From an uncultured Desulfovibrio sp. (GTDB taxonomy: Bacteria > Desulfobacterota > Desulfovibrionia > Desulfovibrionales > Desulfovibrionaceae), in NCBI RefSeq assembly GCF_902477725.1, contig NZ_CABSIF010000001.1, forward strand, positions 248,001 through 312,000: DNA of 64,000 nt. Reading direction: 5' to 3'. Numbering within the stretch: position 1 is the stretch's first letter; each line of letters starts with the position of its first letter. This document shows positions 26,731-34,757 of this stretch, piece by piece. The position numbers were made by a program, and so were the translations under genes. The notes under the pieces were generated by a model. The model was not told the DNA's origin and did not search any database. It saw nothing but the letters and a program-made list of their open reading frames with translations.

Positions 26731-27084
26731 ATGTCGTTCAAGGATTTTCTTAAGCAGCAGCAAACCGGCATGGAAGCCATGGCCAGCACAGGGGTCATTG
26801 GCCTGCATCTGGTGAGCGGCCCCGCAGTGGGTTTTGCCATAGGCTACGGCATTGACCACTGGTTTGGCACCAGCCCTTGGGGCAAGCTGGTTTTTCTGTT
26901 CATCGGCATTGCGGCGGGTTTTTTGAACGTGTACCGCGACACTCAGGCCCTGCTACGCAAAATGGCGGCGCAGGACGCCCGCCGGAAAGGCCTTGTGCCG
27001 GAACAGCAAAGCGAAACGCCCCCAGCGGGGCAAGGCAAAACAAACAGCCGTGCGCAGACTGAAACAGATGATACACAGCCTTGA
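26731..27084 (+). CDS. AtpZ/AtpI-family F0F1 ATP synthase accessory protein
   Basis: A 117-residue membrane protein with two hydrophobic segments (about residues 17-40 and 50-68) and a hydrophilic Gln/Lys-rich tail. This fits the AtpZ/AtpI-like proteins encoded ahead of ATP synthase genes; they help assemble the c ring or import Mg2+. The ATG at 26731 follows GGAGG by 5 nt; another ATG at 26692 has only GGGG. Its stop lies 17 nt inside the next gene. The position before atpB supports the assignment more than sequence does. Confidence 0.75.
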   Translation: MSFKDFLKQQQTGMEAMASTGVIGLHLVSGPAVGFAIGYGIDHWFGTSPWGKLVFLFIGIAAGFLNVYRDTQALLRKMAAQDARRKGLVPEQQSETPPAGQGKTNSRAQTETDDTQP

Positions 27085-27490
27085 CGCCTGGCTTTGGAGG
27101 CGCGGCATAGATCACCCGGCTATCCGTGTTTTGCTGCGTAACGAAATTTTGCTCGCCGCGTGCAGTCTTTTGATCGGCGGGCTGGCCTTTACGGCCACAC
27201 CCTGGTTTTTCTGGTTTGGAGTGGGCCTGACCATCATGGCCTGGACTTTTTGGGGATTGGCGCGCTTTTTTTTGCGCAAGGGCCTGGGGGATTACAGCAC
27301 GGCCTTTTTGCGCATAGTACTGGTGCGCTGGATGGGTCGGCTGGTTATAATCGGCGCGCTCCTTTATGTTTCGCTGATTGTGTATCAGGCTCCTGTTTTC
27401 GCCATAGTAGGCGGCATGGCCGCATCTGGAGCTTGCGCTCTGGCAAGTTATGCTCTGGCAGCGCGTGGACCGCGAAGCCGGGCAAATTAG
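27068..27490 (+). CDS. atpI: ATP synthase subunit I-like membrane protein
   Basis: A 140-residue protein with four predicted transmembrane helices (about residues 25-45, 47-70, 80-105, 108-130), matching AtpI, the chaperone for c-ring assembly. Sequence identity in this family is low, so gene order is the main support: it overlaps the AtpZ-like gene and is followed by atpB and atpE. Translation may be coupled, since no strong ribosome binding site is seen before the ATG at 27068. Confidence 0.7.
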   Translation: MIHSLDAWLWRRGIDHPAIRVLLRNEILLAACSLLIGGLAFTATPWFFWFGVGLTIMAWTFWGLARFFLRKGLGDYSTAFLRIVLVRWMGRLVIIGALLYVSLIVYQAPVFAIVGGMAASGACALASYALAARGPRSRAN

Positions 27491-27648
27491 CCGGAAAGCC
27501 CAACCGGGAAGGCATGATCGCCAGACCGGGGCAAAACAGCCGCACCACGGCAGGGCAAAAGCCCAAGGCCGCAAATTTTGGGGAATGGCCCGCACGGGTC
27601 TAACATTAACGCCGCGCTTTGGCGCGTACTCACCAGGAGGCATGGCTC

Positions 27649-28353
27649 ATGGCAGGTGGTTTGCCGCATCCGGTATTGCTCTCCACATTTATGGGCATGG
27701 ACGAGATCGCCATCGGTGGAACGATGGTGGAATTCAAACATGTGTTCTACTCCTGGGTCTGTATGGCCATTCTGTTCACCGTAGCGTTGATCATGCGCCG
27801 TCGGCTGACTATGGTTCCCGGAGGTTTGCAAAACTTTTTCGAAGCCTTGGTGGATACCATCGAGAACTTCATCCTGGCCACCATGGGTGACCATGGACGC
27901 AAGTTCGTGGGCCTCCTGGCTGGCATGTTCATTTACATTTTTGGCATGAACCTCATGGGCCTTGTGCCTGGCTTTGACGCGCCTACAGCCAACCTCAACA
28001 CCACCGTGTGCATGGCGGTGTTTGTGCTTGTGTTCTACAACGCCGTGGGGTTGATCCGCTGGAAGGCGCACTACATCCACCACTTCACCGGCCCCTCCAA
28101 GGTGCTCATTCCGCTCATGTTTCCGCTTGAAGTGGTTTCGCACCTTTCGCGCCCGGTTTCGCTTTCTCTCCGTCTTTTCGGCAACATCCGCGGTGAAGAA
28201 ATCGTTATGGTGCTGTTCTTTGTAATGGCTCCCATACTCGGTACCCTGCCCATCTACGCCCTCTTCCTTTTGGGCAAGACCATGCAGGCTTTCGTGTTCT
28301 TCATGCTGACCATGTTCTACATCAAGGGCGCGCTTGAAGCACCCGAGCATTAG
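27649..28353 (+). CDS. atpB: ATP synthase F0 subunit a
   Basis: A 234-residue membrane subunit that forms the two half-channels for protons. The signature stretch [21 protein letters not shown] contains the essential arginine facing the c-ring glutamate, with N and E residues at channel positions. About six hydrophobic segments are visible. The ATG at 27649 follows AGGAGG by 8 nt; an earlier ATG at 27642 is in another frame. Confidence 0.96.
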   Translation: MAGGLPHPVLLSTFMGMDEIAIGGTMVEFKHVFYSWVCMAILFTVALIMRRRLTMVPGGLQNFFEALVDTIENFILATMGDHGRKFVGLLAGMFIYIFGMNLMGLVPGFDAPTANLNTTVCMAVFVLVFYNAVGLIRWKAHYIHHFTGPSKVLIPLMFPLEVVSHLSRPVSLSLRLFGNIRGEEIVMVLFFVMAPILGTLPIYALFLLGKTMQAFVFFMLTMFYIKGALEAPEH

Positions 28354-28428
28354 GCCGATGGCCACGGGCTGCCTGCGGCCCGCCGAATAAACATCGGCAA
28401 ATTGCGGGACGTTACACACGACACATAA

Positions 28429-28803
<375 letters not shown>

Positions 28804-28824
28804 GTCCGGATCACATTGATTTGT

Positions 28825-28854
28825 AAAAAAGGCGGCCCTTGGGTCGCCTTTTTT
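28825..28854 (+). terminator. Rho-independent terminator of the atp F0 operon
   Basis: AAAAAA-GGCGGCCC (28825-28838) pairs with GGGTCGCC-TTTTTT (28841-28854). Confidence 0.9.
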
Positions 28855-29394
28855 ATTTACAACAGATCATATCTGCTACGTCTGTAACTATCGATTCGAA
28901 TCCGATACTGCTTCCAACCAGCAATTTTTTGTAATCCAAGCTGCCTGCAACAGTAAAAACCATGAAGACAAAACTTTGCCTCAGTCAGAACACCTGACAA
29001 GAAAAGTCGAACAGTGTTGAGTACGCACTTCCACACGAATAGACTTGAGACATAGAGAAAGACCGTTACCTGCCATGCACCAAATACCTTTCCTTGAGTC
29101 AGCATTCCGTGAGCTTCGTAAGATGCTTAACCTTTGTTAACTTTTATGGTATAGATTATGTTCTACATCGCTTTTAGAGCCTAACATACTGAAATAACAG
29201 ATGGCGAACGTGCGCCGCTGTGTTAGCCGCAACTTGCTAAGTGGTGAAATAAATTTTATCAAAAAAGTCAGCAGGAAAAAGCCAAGGTACGGTTCCACCG
29301 CCCTTGATACCAGTTGAACATTGCAGGCATAACGTCCTTCTTTTCCTGCTATTTAGCGAAGTTGCCTGCCATGTGCGCCATGTATTCACAAAGC

Positions 29395-29422
29395 TTGCGC
29401 CTGTGTGTATTTCTGCTATAAA
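29395..29422 (+). promoter_or_regulatory. Sigma-70-type promoter of rex
   Basis: -35 TTGCGC at 29395-29400, a 16-nt spacer, and -10 TATAAA at 29417-29422. The start point would fall near 29429. Confidence 0.6.
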
Positions 29423-29428
29423 ATCAAA

Positions 29429-29444
29429 TTCACAAAGTTTGTAA
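29429..29444 (+). promoter_or_regulatory. Palindrome at the rex transcription start, possible operator
   Basis: TTCACAAAGTTTGTAA is a 16-bp near-palindrome (one mismatched pair) placed directly after the -10 box, where a repressor would act. The half-site order is opposite to a canonical Rex box (TTGTGA..TCACAA), so autoregulation by Rex is not established. Confidence 0.4.
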
Positions 29445-29479
29445 CAACAAGACACGCTTGGCATCTCAGAAGGTACAAC

Positions 29480-30121
29480 ATGGTCAACCCACCCAAAAGC
29501 AAACACATCCCCCGCGCGACTATCCAGCGCCTTGCCACATATGTTCAGGTGCTGGAAAATTTCGCACGTGACAGTGTCGAAGTCATTTCATCCAATCCCC
29601 TTGCAGAAGCCTGCGGCGTCAACGGCTCGCAGGTGCGCAAAGACCTTGCTTACTTCGGCGAATTCGGCATCCGTGGCGTTGGCTATCATGTCAAATCGCT
29701 CATTGCCGCCATCACCTCATCCTTGGGTGTTGACCGCGAATGGCGAATGGCGCTGATCGGCGTTGGCAACCTCGGCAAGGCTATCCTGAACCACGGCGAG
29801 TTTCGCTCCCGCGGATTCAACATTGTGGGCATTTTCGACTGCGATCCCTTCAAAATCGGCGAAATTGTCCACGGTCTTGAAGTGCACTGCACACGCGACC
29901 TCAAGGATATGGTGACTGATCTGAACATCGAGATCGGCATCATCACCACCCCGCCGGAGCGGGCGCAGAGGGCCGCACAGCACTTGATGGACGCAGGCAT
30001 TACCTCCATTCTGAACTTTGCTCCCTCGCGCATCAAGGTGCCGGACAGAATCAACGTGGAGTACGTGGACTTTTTCCACCATCTCTATGCGCTGGCGTTC
30101 AACCATCCCCAGACACGGTAA
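29480..30121 (+). CDS. rex: Redox-sensing transcriptional repressor Rex
   Basis: A 213-residue NADH/NAD+-responsive repressor. The N-terminal winged helix is complete (RATIQRLATYVQVLENF, then SQVRKDLAYFGEFGIRGVGY, the Rex recognition segment). The Rossmann domain has ALIGVGNLGKAILNH and FDCDPFKIG. In Desulfovibrio Rex controls energy genes including sulfate reduction and atp genes, several of which lie in this window. The ATG at 29480 is chosen from AGAAGG 6 nt upstream and from family alignment; a GTG at 29405 would add 25 unlikely residues. cobS starts 6 nt after the stop. Confidence 0.97.
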   Translation: MVNPPKSKHIPRATIQRLATYVQVLENFARDSVEVISSNPLAEACGVNGSQVRKDLAYFGEFGIRGVGYHVKSLIAAITSSLGVDREWRMALIGVGNLGKAILNHGEFRSRGFNIVGIFDCDPFKIGEIVHGLEVHCTRDLKDMVTDLNIEIGIITTPPERAQRAAQHLMDAGITSILNFAPSRIKVPDRINVEYVDFFHHLYALAFNHPQTR

Positions 30122-30127
30122 TCAAAC

Positions 30128-30928
30128 GTGGCACTCACTTCTGTGACATCCTGGCCAGGGCGCTTTCATGACGCCCTGGCTTTTTTGACCCGGCTTGTAC
30201 CACCCCGCCCCTGCTGCACCGCTGATTCGCTCAGCGCAGCCATGCCTTTTTTTGCCCCGGTGGGTCTGGTGCTCGGCGCATTTTGTACGGCAGCCGCCTT
30301 TCTTTGCTTTTGGTTATTTGAAGCGCCAGACGCTGGCTTTGCAGGCCGCTGCATTGTTGCCGCCCTGGCCGCCTGGGCCTGGATGCTTTGCGAAATATGG
30401 GCAACGCGTGGCCTGCACTGGGACGGATTATCAGACCTTGGCGATGCGGTGAGCAGCGGCGCCAGCGGTGAACGCTTCTGGGCTGTACTGCGCGACAGCC
30501 GCCTTGGCGCATTTGGTGCCCTGCATCTGCTTGTTGCCTTCAGCGGATTGTGGCTGGCCCTTACATGGCACTTTTCCACCGGCCAGTGGATTGCCCCCCT
30601 GCTCGCGCCAGCCTGGGGCCGGGCAGCCTGCATCTGGCTGGCAGCATATACTGTGCCGCATGATGAACGCTCTCTCGGCGGTCTGGCCTGCGCTGGCTCA
30701 AGCCCGCAACTGGCCCGCGGGCAAGTTGTGCTGGCAACGGGCATGCTTGTGCTGGTTTTGCTGCTGGGCAATTGCCCTTTCTGGCGCTTGCCCCTGCTGG
30801 CCTTTGGCCAATTTTTGCTGATCCACAGCATGATTGACACTACGCGGGAACACGGCGGAGTTTCCGGCGATTTTCTTGGCGCGTGCATTCAGTGGAGCCA
30901 GTTGTGGTTCCTGTTGGTAACAGTGTAA
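30128..30928 (+). CDS. cobS: Adenosylcobinamide-GDP ribazoletransferase (cobalamin synthase)
   Basis: A 266-residue membrane enzyme that joins the lower-ligand base to the corrin ring in the last step of cobalamin synthesis. The signature TRGLHWDGLSDLGDA..SG..ERFWAVLRDSRLGAFGAL is present, with about six further hydrophobic helices. GTG at 30128 is the only in-frame start after a stop, and the N-terminal RFHDALAFLTRLVPPR fits family N-termini. It is 6 nt after rex, so it is probably co-transcribed with it. Confidence 0.92.
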   Translation: MALTSVTSWPGRFHDALAFLTRLVPPRPCCTADSLSAAMPFFAPVGLVLGAFCTAAAFLCFWLFEAPDAGFAGRCIVAALAAWAWMLCEIWATRGLHWDGLSDLGDAVSSGASGERFWAVLRDSRLGAFGALHLLVAFSGLWLALTWHFSTGQWIAPLLAPAWGRAACIWLAAYTVPHDERSLGGLACAGSSPQLARGQVVLATGMLVLVLLLGNCPFWRLPLLAFGQFLLIHSMIDTTREHGGVSGDFLGACIQWSQLWFLLVTV

Positions 30929-30986
30929 ACTGAGTCTGCCTGACGCAAACGACCGGGTTTGCCCCGGAATAACCAAGGAGCCAGCT

Positions 30987-31565
30987 ATGGATTTTAAAGC
31001 GCTCGCGGAAGCGGCCCGCACCTGCCGCCGCTTTTATGAAGACCAGCCGCTTGGCATGGCCGACCTGGAATGGCTTGTGGACTGCGCACGCCTCGCCCCC
31101 TCCGCCAAAAACGGACAGGAACTGCGCTTCATGCTTGTGAGCAACGGCGAAACCTGCCAGAAGCTGTTCGCTCTCACCCGCTGGGCGGGCGCGCTGAAAG
31201 ACTGGGGCGGCCCTCACTCCGGTGATCGCCCCACAGCTTTTGTGGCCATTCTTATGCCCAAGACCGGCAAGGAACTGACCTGCATGGATGTGGGCATCGC
31301 GGCCCAGACCATCCAGCTTGCCGCCACCAGCCGAAACTGGGGCTGCTGCATGATCCAGTCTTTTGACCATCAGGCCGCTCCCTCCCTGCTGAACGTGCCG
31401 GAAGACATGAAAATCGCTCTGGTGCTGGGCCTTGGCGTTGCCAAGGAAAAGCGCGTAGTGGCCCCCATGCCCGAGGGCGGCGCAACTGCCTACTGGCGCG
31501 ATGCCGAAGGCGTCCATTATGTGCCGAAGCGGAGTCTTGAAGACCTGATCGTTGCACGATTCTAG
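30987..31565 (+). CDS. Nitroreductase-family flavoprotein
   Basis: A 192-residue FMN-dependent oxidoreductase. The family pattern is visible: TCRRFYEDQPL at the N-terminus (Arg residues for FMN phosphate), CARLAPSAKNGQELRFMLV, MDVGIAAQTIQLAATSRNWGCCMI and a glycine-rich LVLGLGVAKE near the C-terminus. The electron acceptor is unknown. BluB (dimethylbenzimidazole synthase) was considered because of the adjacent cobS, but the sequence lacks the BluB pattern. AAGGAG precedes the start, and a terminator follows. Confidence 0.88.
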   Translation: MDFKALAEAARTCRRFYEDQPLGMADLEWLVDCARLAPSAKNGQELRFMLVSNGETCQKLFALTRWAGALKDWGGPHSGDRPTAFVAILMPKTGKELTCMDVGIAAQTIQLAATSRNWGCCMIQSFDHQAAPSLLNVPEDMKIALVLGLGVAKEKRVVAPMPEGGATAYWRDAEGVHYVPKRSLEDLIVARF

Positions 31566-31588
31566 GCATTATTGCCTGAGTTGAAGAC

Positions 31589-31627
31589 AAAAATCGCGGC
31601 TGAGCTTGCCTCTGCCGCGATTTTTTT
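31589..31627. terminator. Bidirectional terminator between the nitroreductase and glycosyltransferase genes
   Basis: AAAAATCGCGGC (31589-31600) pairs with GCCGCGATTTTT (31614-31625), with T-tracts on both strands. Confidence 0.88.
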
Positions 31628-31648
31628 AATTTTCGGAGCGTTCCCTGT

Positions 31649-32842
31649 TCAGCCAGCGTGCTCCACAAGCCACTGGCCGAGCAACTGGGCAAGAGCTGTA
31701 TCGCCGTTGGCATAAGCCGCACGGCGCGCCTGCTGCACACGGGCCTTTGCCGCTGCCGGGTCGCACATGCCGCCCTCGAATACGGCCTGGGGATCAAGCT
31801 GCGACAACGCTTTGCACACCCTTGGGTCGGGCATGAGCCGCAGACATTCCATAAGCGTGCCTGTTGCGGCAACAAGGTCGCCCGCCTGCTCTTGATGCCG
31901 TGCAAGCAAGAGCCAGCCCTCAAGCCAAAGAGGTTCGACACGCAACAAAGCCTTGCAGGCTTCGCTGTTAAAGGGCTTGCCGCAGAACTCCGCGCTGATG
32001 CGCTGCTGCTGTTCCTCGGGCAACACCATCCAGGTATCGAGATTTTCACCAATACGCAGGTCGTATCCGTCCAGTTTTGCCAGCACGTGTTCATCAGGGC
32101 GCACTGCCCCGCCTTTACGCTGCATGAGCAGGGTGCAATTTTCCCTGTCATGGGCAAAGCGGCCCGGCGTCCGGCTTGTATGATGGTAAATGATGCTGCG
32201 GCTCTCCACACGCAGTTTTAGTCCCTGCGCGCGCAGGGCAAAACACAGGTCAATGTCCTCAAATCCGTTGCGAAACCCTTCATGGAAGCCGCCGCAGGAT
32301 TCAAACTGCGTTTTGCGCAGCATTATGGCCGCGCCGGTGATGGCCTGCAGGGGATGGGGTTTGCGGGCTGCGGCAAAGCTGCCGGGCAGGTGCTCGTAGA
32401 GGTGCCCCACCGCATTGAAGGGATTCACGTAGATGCCGCAGTGCTGCACGGTGCCGTCAGGATACAGCAACAACGGCCCAGCCGCGCCAATCCGGGGATC
32501 AGCCATGACCGCTCGCAAAGGCGACAGCCAGTCAGGGGTAAGCGTGGTGTCGTTGTTGAGAAAAAACAGCAGATCACCGCCCGCCGCCTGAGCCCCGGCA
32601 TTGCAGCCTCTGGCGAAACCCACATTTTCAGCCATGCGCACGGTCTTGAATGCCGTGCCGAACAGAGCCTCGCCCAAGGGTTCAAGTTCAGAAGCCGTGG
32701 CGTCTGTGGAGTGGTTGTCCACAACCACCACTTCCATGTTCTCTCCAGCGGAATGCTCGGCCAGCGAACGCAGGCAAGGCTCTGTCATATCCCAGAGGTT
32801 CCAGACAGGAATGACCACAGAAACACGACTTGCTTCCGACAT
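31649..32842 (-). CDS. Family 2 glycosyltransferase with C-terminal helical region
   Basis: A 397-residue protein. Residues 5-230 are a GT-A domain: VSVVIPVWNLWDMTEPCL, VVVVDNHSTD, ENVGFARGCNAGA, FLNNDTTL (DxD equivalent) and the acceptor-site FEDIDLCFALRAQG. This resembles rhamnosyltransferase-like GT2 enzymes of surface polysaccharide pathways. Residues about 290-390 look like TPR-type helices (LLRVEPLWLEGWLLLARHQEQAG). The start has GGAGG 7 nt upstream and is 17 nt after the cobB stop, so the two are co-transcribed although no functional link is evident. Confidence 0.85.
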   Translation of the reverse strand: MSEASRVSVVIPVWNLWDMTEPCLRSLAEHSAGENMEVVVVDNHSTDATASELEPLGEALFGTAFKTVRMAENVGFARGCNAGAQAAGGDLLFFLNNDTTLTPDWLSPLRAVMADPRIGAAGPLLLYPDGTVQHCGIYVNPFNAVGHLYEHLPGSFAAARKPHPLQAITGAAIMLRKTQFESCGGFHEGFRNGFEDIDLCFALRAQGLKLRVESRSIIYHHTSRTPGRFAHDRENCTLLMQRKGGAVRPDEHVLAKLDGYDLRIGENLDTWMVLPEEQQQRISAEFCGKPFNSEACKALLRVEPLWLEGWLLLARHQEQAGDLVAATGTLMECLRLMPDPRVCKALSQLDPQAVFEGGMCDPAAAKARVQQARRAAYANGDTALAQLLGQWLVEHAG

Positions 32843-32859
32843 TTCAGCACCTCCGGGCA

Positions 32860-34557
32860 TCAGCGCCCCTGAGCAAAACGGGCGGCAGCCGCCACGAAAT
32901 TGGGGGCCCAACAGGGGACTGCCGGGGCAAAAATATGCGTGTACGAAGCCCAGACATTCTGCCGCAACAGCCCGTCCAAAGCGGGCGCGCTGGTCAGCTT
33001 GGCAGTTTCGCCTTTTTTCTGCCCGTCCGGCTCTGCCTCACGTCCCATGCCTTGCCCTTTGCGCAGGCGCAGGCCGTGCCGGGGCGCAGCGCCCTGCCAG
33101 CAGCAGCGCGAATAATGAAATTCGTGCCCCAGAATTTCCAGCCCTTTGGGGAAAAATGGATTTTCCTCCACCACTGTTCCGTGCACGTAGCCGAGGCCCT
33201 GTGGTTTGCCGCAAAACTGGGCAACAACGGGGAAGATATTGCTCATGGGCCAAAGCACGCCCTCGCGTTCTATGCCTTGCGCCAGCAACATAAAACCACC
33301 ACATTCTGCATAGATGGGCAGGCCAGCCCCAGCCCATGCGGCCAGGGTACGCAGGTGGGGCGAAGCGCTGAGGTCCGCAGCGCAGTCTTCGGGGAAGCCC
33401 CCGCCCAGGTAGAGGCCGTCTATTGCTCCAGCCTCGTCATGCTGCAGTTTTTCGCCGCGCAGTACGGGCCAGACGCCGGAATGCGGCCCCACAATCTCAA
33501 GCCGCACCAGTTCCGCACCAGCGCGCTCCAGGGCTTCAAGATTTTCTTCATAATAAAACCACAGGGCGCTGTCGCGCACATAGGCTATGCGAGGACGGCG
33601 GACTGGCATGGAGGCCTGTACATCGGGCAACCTGCCGCCCGAATTTTCAGCCGAAGCTGGGGTGTCCGGTAGCGGCGCTTCCACAGAACTGAAACATTCC
33701 GCCGCCGCACCCTCTACCGCTTCTGTCGTTCCATTGGCAGTCCAAAACGGCTCTGCGTGCTCAGGCCAGGGATCGGCAATGGCGGCCGCACGAGCCGCAG
33801 CCATCACGGCGTCAAGATTGAGGTGTTCGGCCACAAAGCTGCCAAGCTTGTCGAGCACGGCTCGGGCCTCGGGTGAAAGTTCATCGCCGCAGGAGGCAAT
33901 GCCCATGTGGCGCTCGGGCAGCGGGTTATCTTTCAGACGCGGCAAGGCCCCAAGCACTGCCACATCCGTATATTCCTCAATAACCTTGCGCAGCAGGGCC
34001 TCGTGCCGCGCCGTGCCCACCTGATTGAGCACCACGCCCGCAAACTGCAGCCCCGGCTCAAAGGTTGTCATGCCATGCACCAGTGCCGCTGCCGTGCGCG
34101 TCATCTTTGTGCAGTTGATGCTAAGGATGATGGGGCAGCCAAGCATACGCGCCAGCTCCGCTGTGGAGCATGAGCCAGCCACGTCCATGCCGTCAAAAAG
34201 CCCCCGGTTGCCTTCAATCATGCCAAGCACTTCTGTTGCGCCGCTTTGCGCCTGTGTTTTGCGCATGGCGTGCGCAAACAGAGCCTTGAGGCGTTCCGGC
34301 TGGAGCATGTAGGGATCAAGATTGGTGGCGGGCCTTCCGGCGGCCATGGTCAGCCACGCGGCGTCAATGTAGTCCGGCCCTTTTTTGAAGGGCTTGACCG
34401 TATGCCCCTGCGCGGCAAGCGCGCGCGTGAGCCCCAGAGAGAGCAATGTTTTGCCGCCGCCGCCAGAAAGAGCCGATACGCACAGCCGGGGCATGGATGC
34501 CGCCGCTAAACCGCAGGTGGCTTGAGAGAGGTCGGATTGTGGCAAGGAGTCCTGCAT
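32860..34557 (-). CDS. cobB: Cobyrinate a,c-diamide synthase
   Basis: A 565-residue ATP-dependent amidotransferase of the CobB/CbiA family that amidates carboxylates a and c of cobyrinic acid. The N-terminal synthetase has the P-loop SALSGGGGKT, KKGPDYIDAAW, NLDPYML and EGNRGLFDGMD. The glutaminase part has the catalytic cysteine in IYAECGGFMLL and the histidine in GHEFHYS. It is about 100 residues longer than usual because of an acidic/Ser-rich linker near 260-315 and an insert near 500-520. An alternative start at 34494 would match family N-termini; no strong ribosome binding site decides. No cobalamin riboswitch is seen upstream. Confidence 0.92.
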   Translation of the reverse strand: MQDSLPQSDLSQATCGLAAASMPRLCVSALSGGGGKTLLSLGLTRALAAQGHTVKPFKKGPDYIDAAWLTMAAGRPATNLDPYMLQPERLKALFAHAMRKTQAQSGATEVLGMIEGNRGLFDGMDVAGSCSTAELARMLGCPIILSINCTKMTRTAAALVHGMTTFEPGLQFAGVVLNQVGTARHEALLRKVIEEYTDVAVLGALPRLKDNPLPERHMGIASCGDELSPEARAVLDKLGSFVAEHLNLDAVMAAARAAAIADPWPEHAEPFWTANGTTEAVEGAAAECFSSVEAPLPDTPASAENSGGRLPDVQASMPVRRPRIAYVRDSALWFYYEENLEALERAGAELVRLEIVGPHSGVWPVLRGEKLQHDEAGAIDGLYLGGGFPEDCAADLSASPHLRTLAAWAGAGLPIYAECGGFMLLAQGIEREGVLWPMSNIFPVVAQFCGKPQGLGYVHGTVVEENPFFPKGLEILGHEFHYSRCCWQGAAPRHGLRLRKGQGMGREAEPDGQKKGETAKLTSAPALDGLLRQNVWASYTHIFAPAVPCWAPNFVAAAARFAQGR

Positions 34558-34641
34558 GCGGGGCCCTGTGGAGCAGTGCTCTCAAGGTATTGCGTCCATC
34601 AGTTTGCACAGATATGGCGCAGTTTTTGGTATCAAAGGCTT

Positions 34642-34688
34642 GCGGCCCGGCCGGAACGCGAAAATCCACGCTGACCAGGCCGGGCCGC
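34642..34688. repeat. Large inverted repeat between the AICAR transformylase gene and cobB
   Basis: GCGGCCCGGCC (34642-34652) and GGCCGGGCCGC (34678-34688) form a perfect 11-bp stem with a 25-nt loop. No T-tract follows on either strand, so it may be an attenuator-like or protective structure in the cobB leader. Confidence 0.45.
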
Positions 34689-34757
34689 ACACCTGACAGC
34701 GCCAGGCACAAAAGCCATTTATCACAGTGCAGTTTCGAGCACTGACTGCGCGCTGCC

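Larger units (their letters stand above)
28855..29479. other. AT-rich intergenic region between atpE and rex
   Basis: A 625-nt stretch clearly richer in A+T than the flanks. No intact gene is supported. On the minus strand, 28857-28934 encodes QKIAGWKQYRIRIDSYR.. before a stop, which resembles the C-terminus of RelE/ParE-type toxins, possibly a decayed remnant. The right end holds the rex promoter (29395-29422) and a palindrome at its start point. Confidence 0.5.

Noticed and set aside
28886..28915. tRNA T-arm-like sequence (GATTCGAATCC followed by CTTCCA)
   Set aside because: The conserved G before TTCGA is A, the stem has a mismatch, and no matching acceptor strand, D-arm or anticodon arm lies upstream.
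30987..31565. Nitroreductase as BluB because cobS is adjacent
   Set aside because: The sequence lacks the characteristic BluB motifs; a general nitroreductase is the safer call.
34558..34757. Possible cobalamin riboswitch before cobB
   Set aside because: The conserved B12-box (GCCACTG-type) and the surrounding core are absent; only a large GC-rich hairpin is present.
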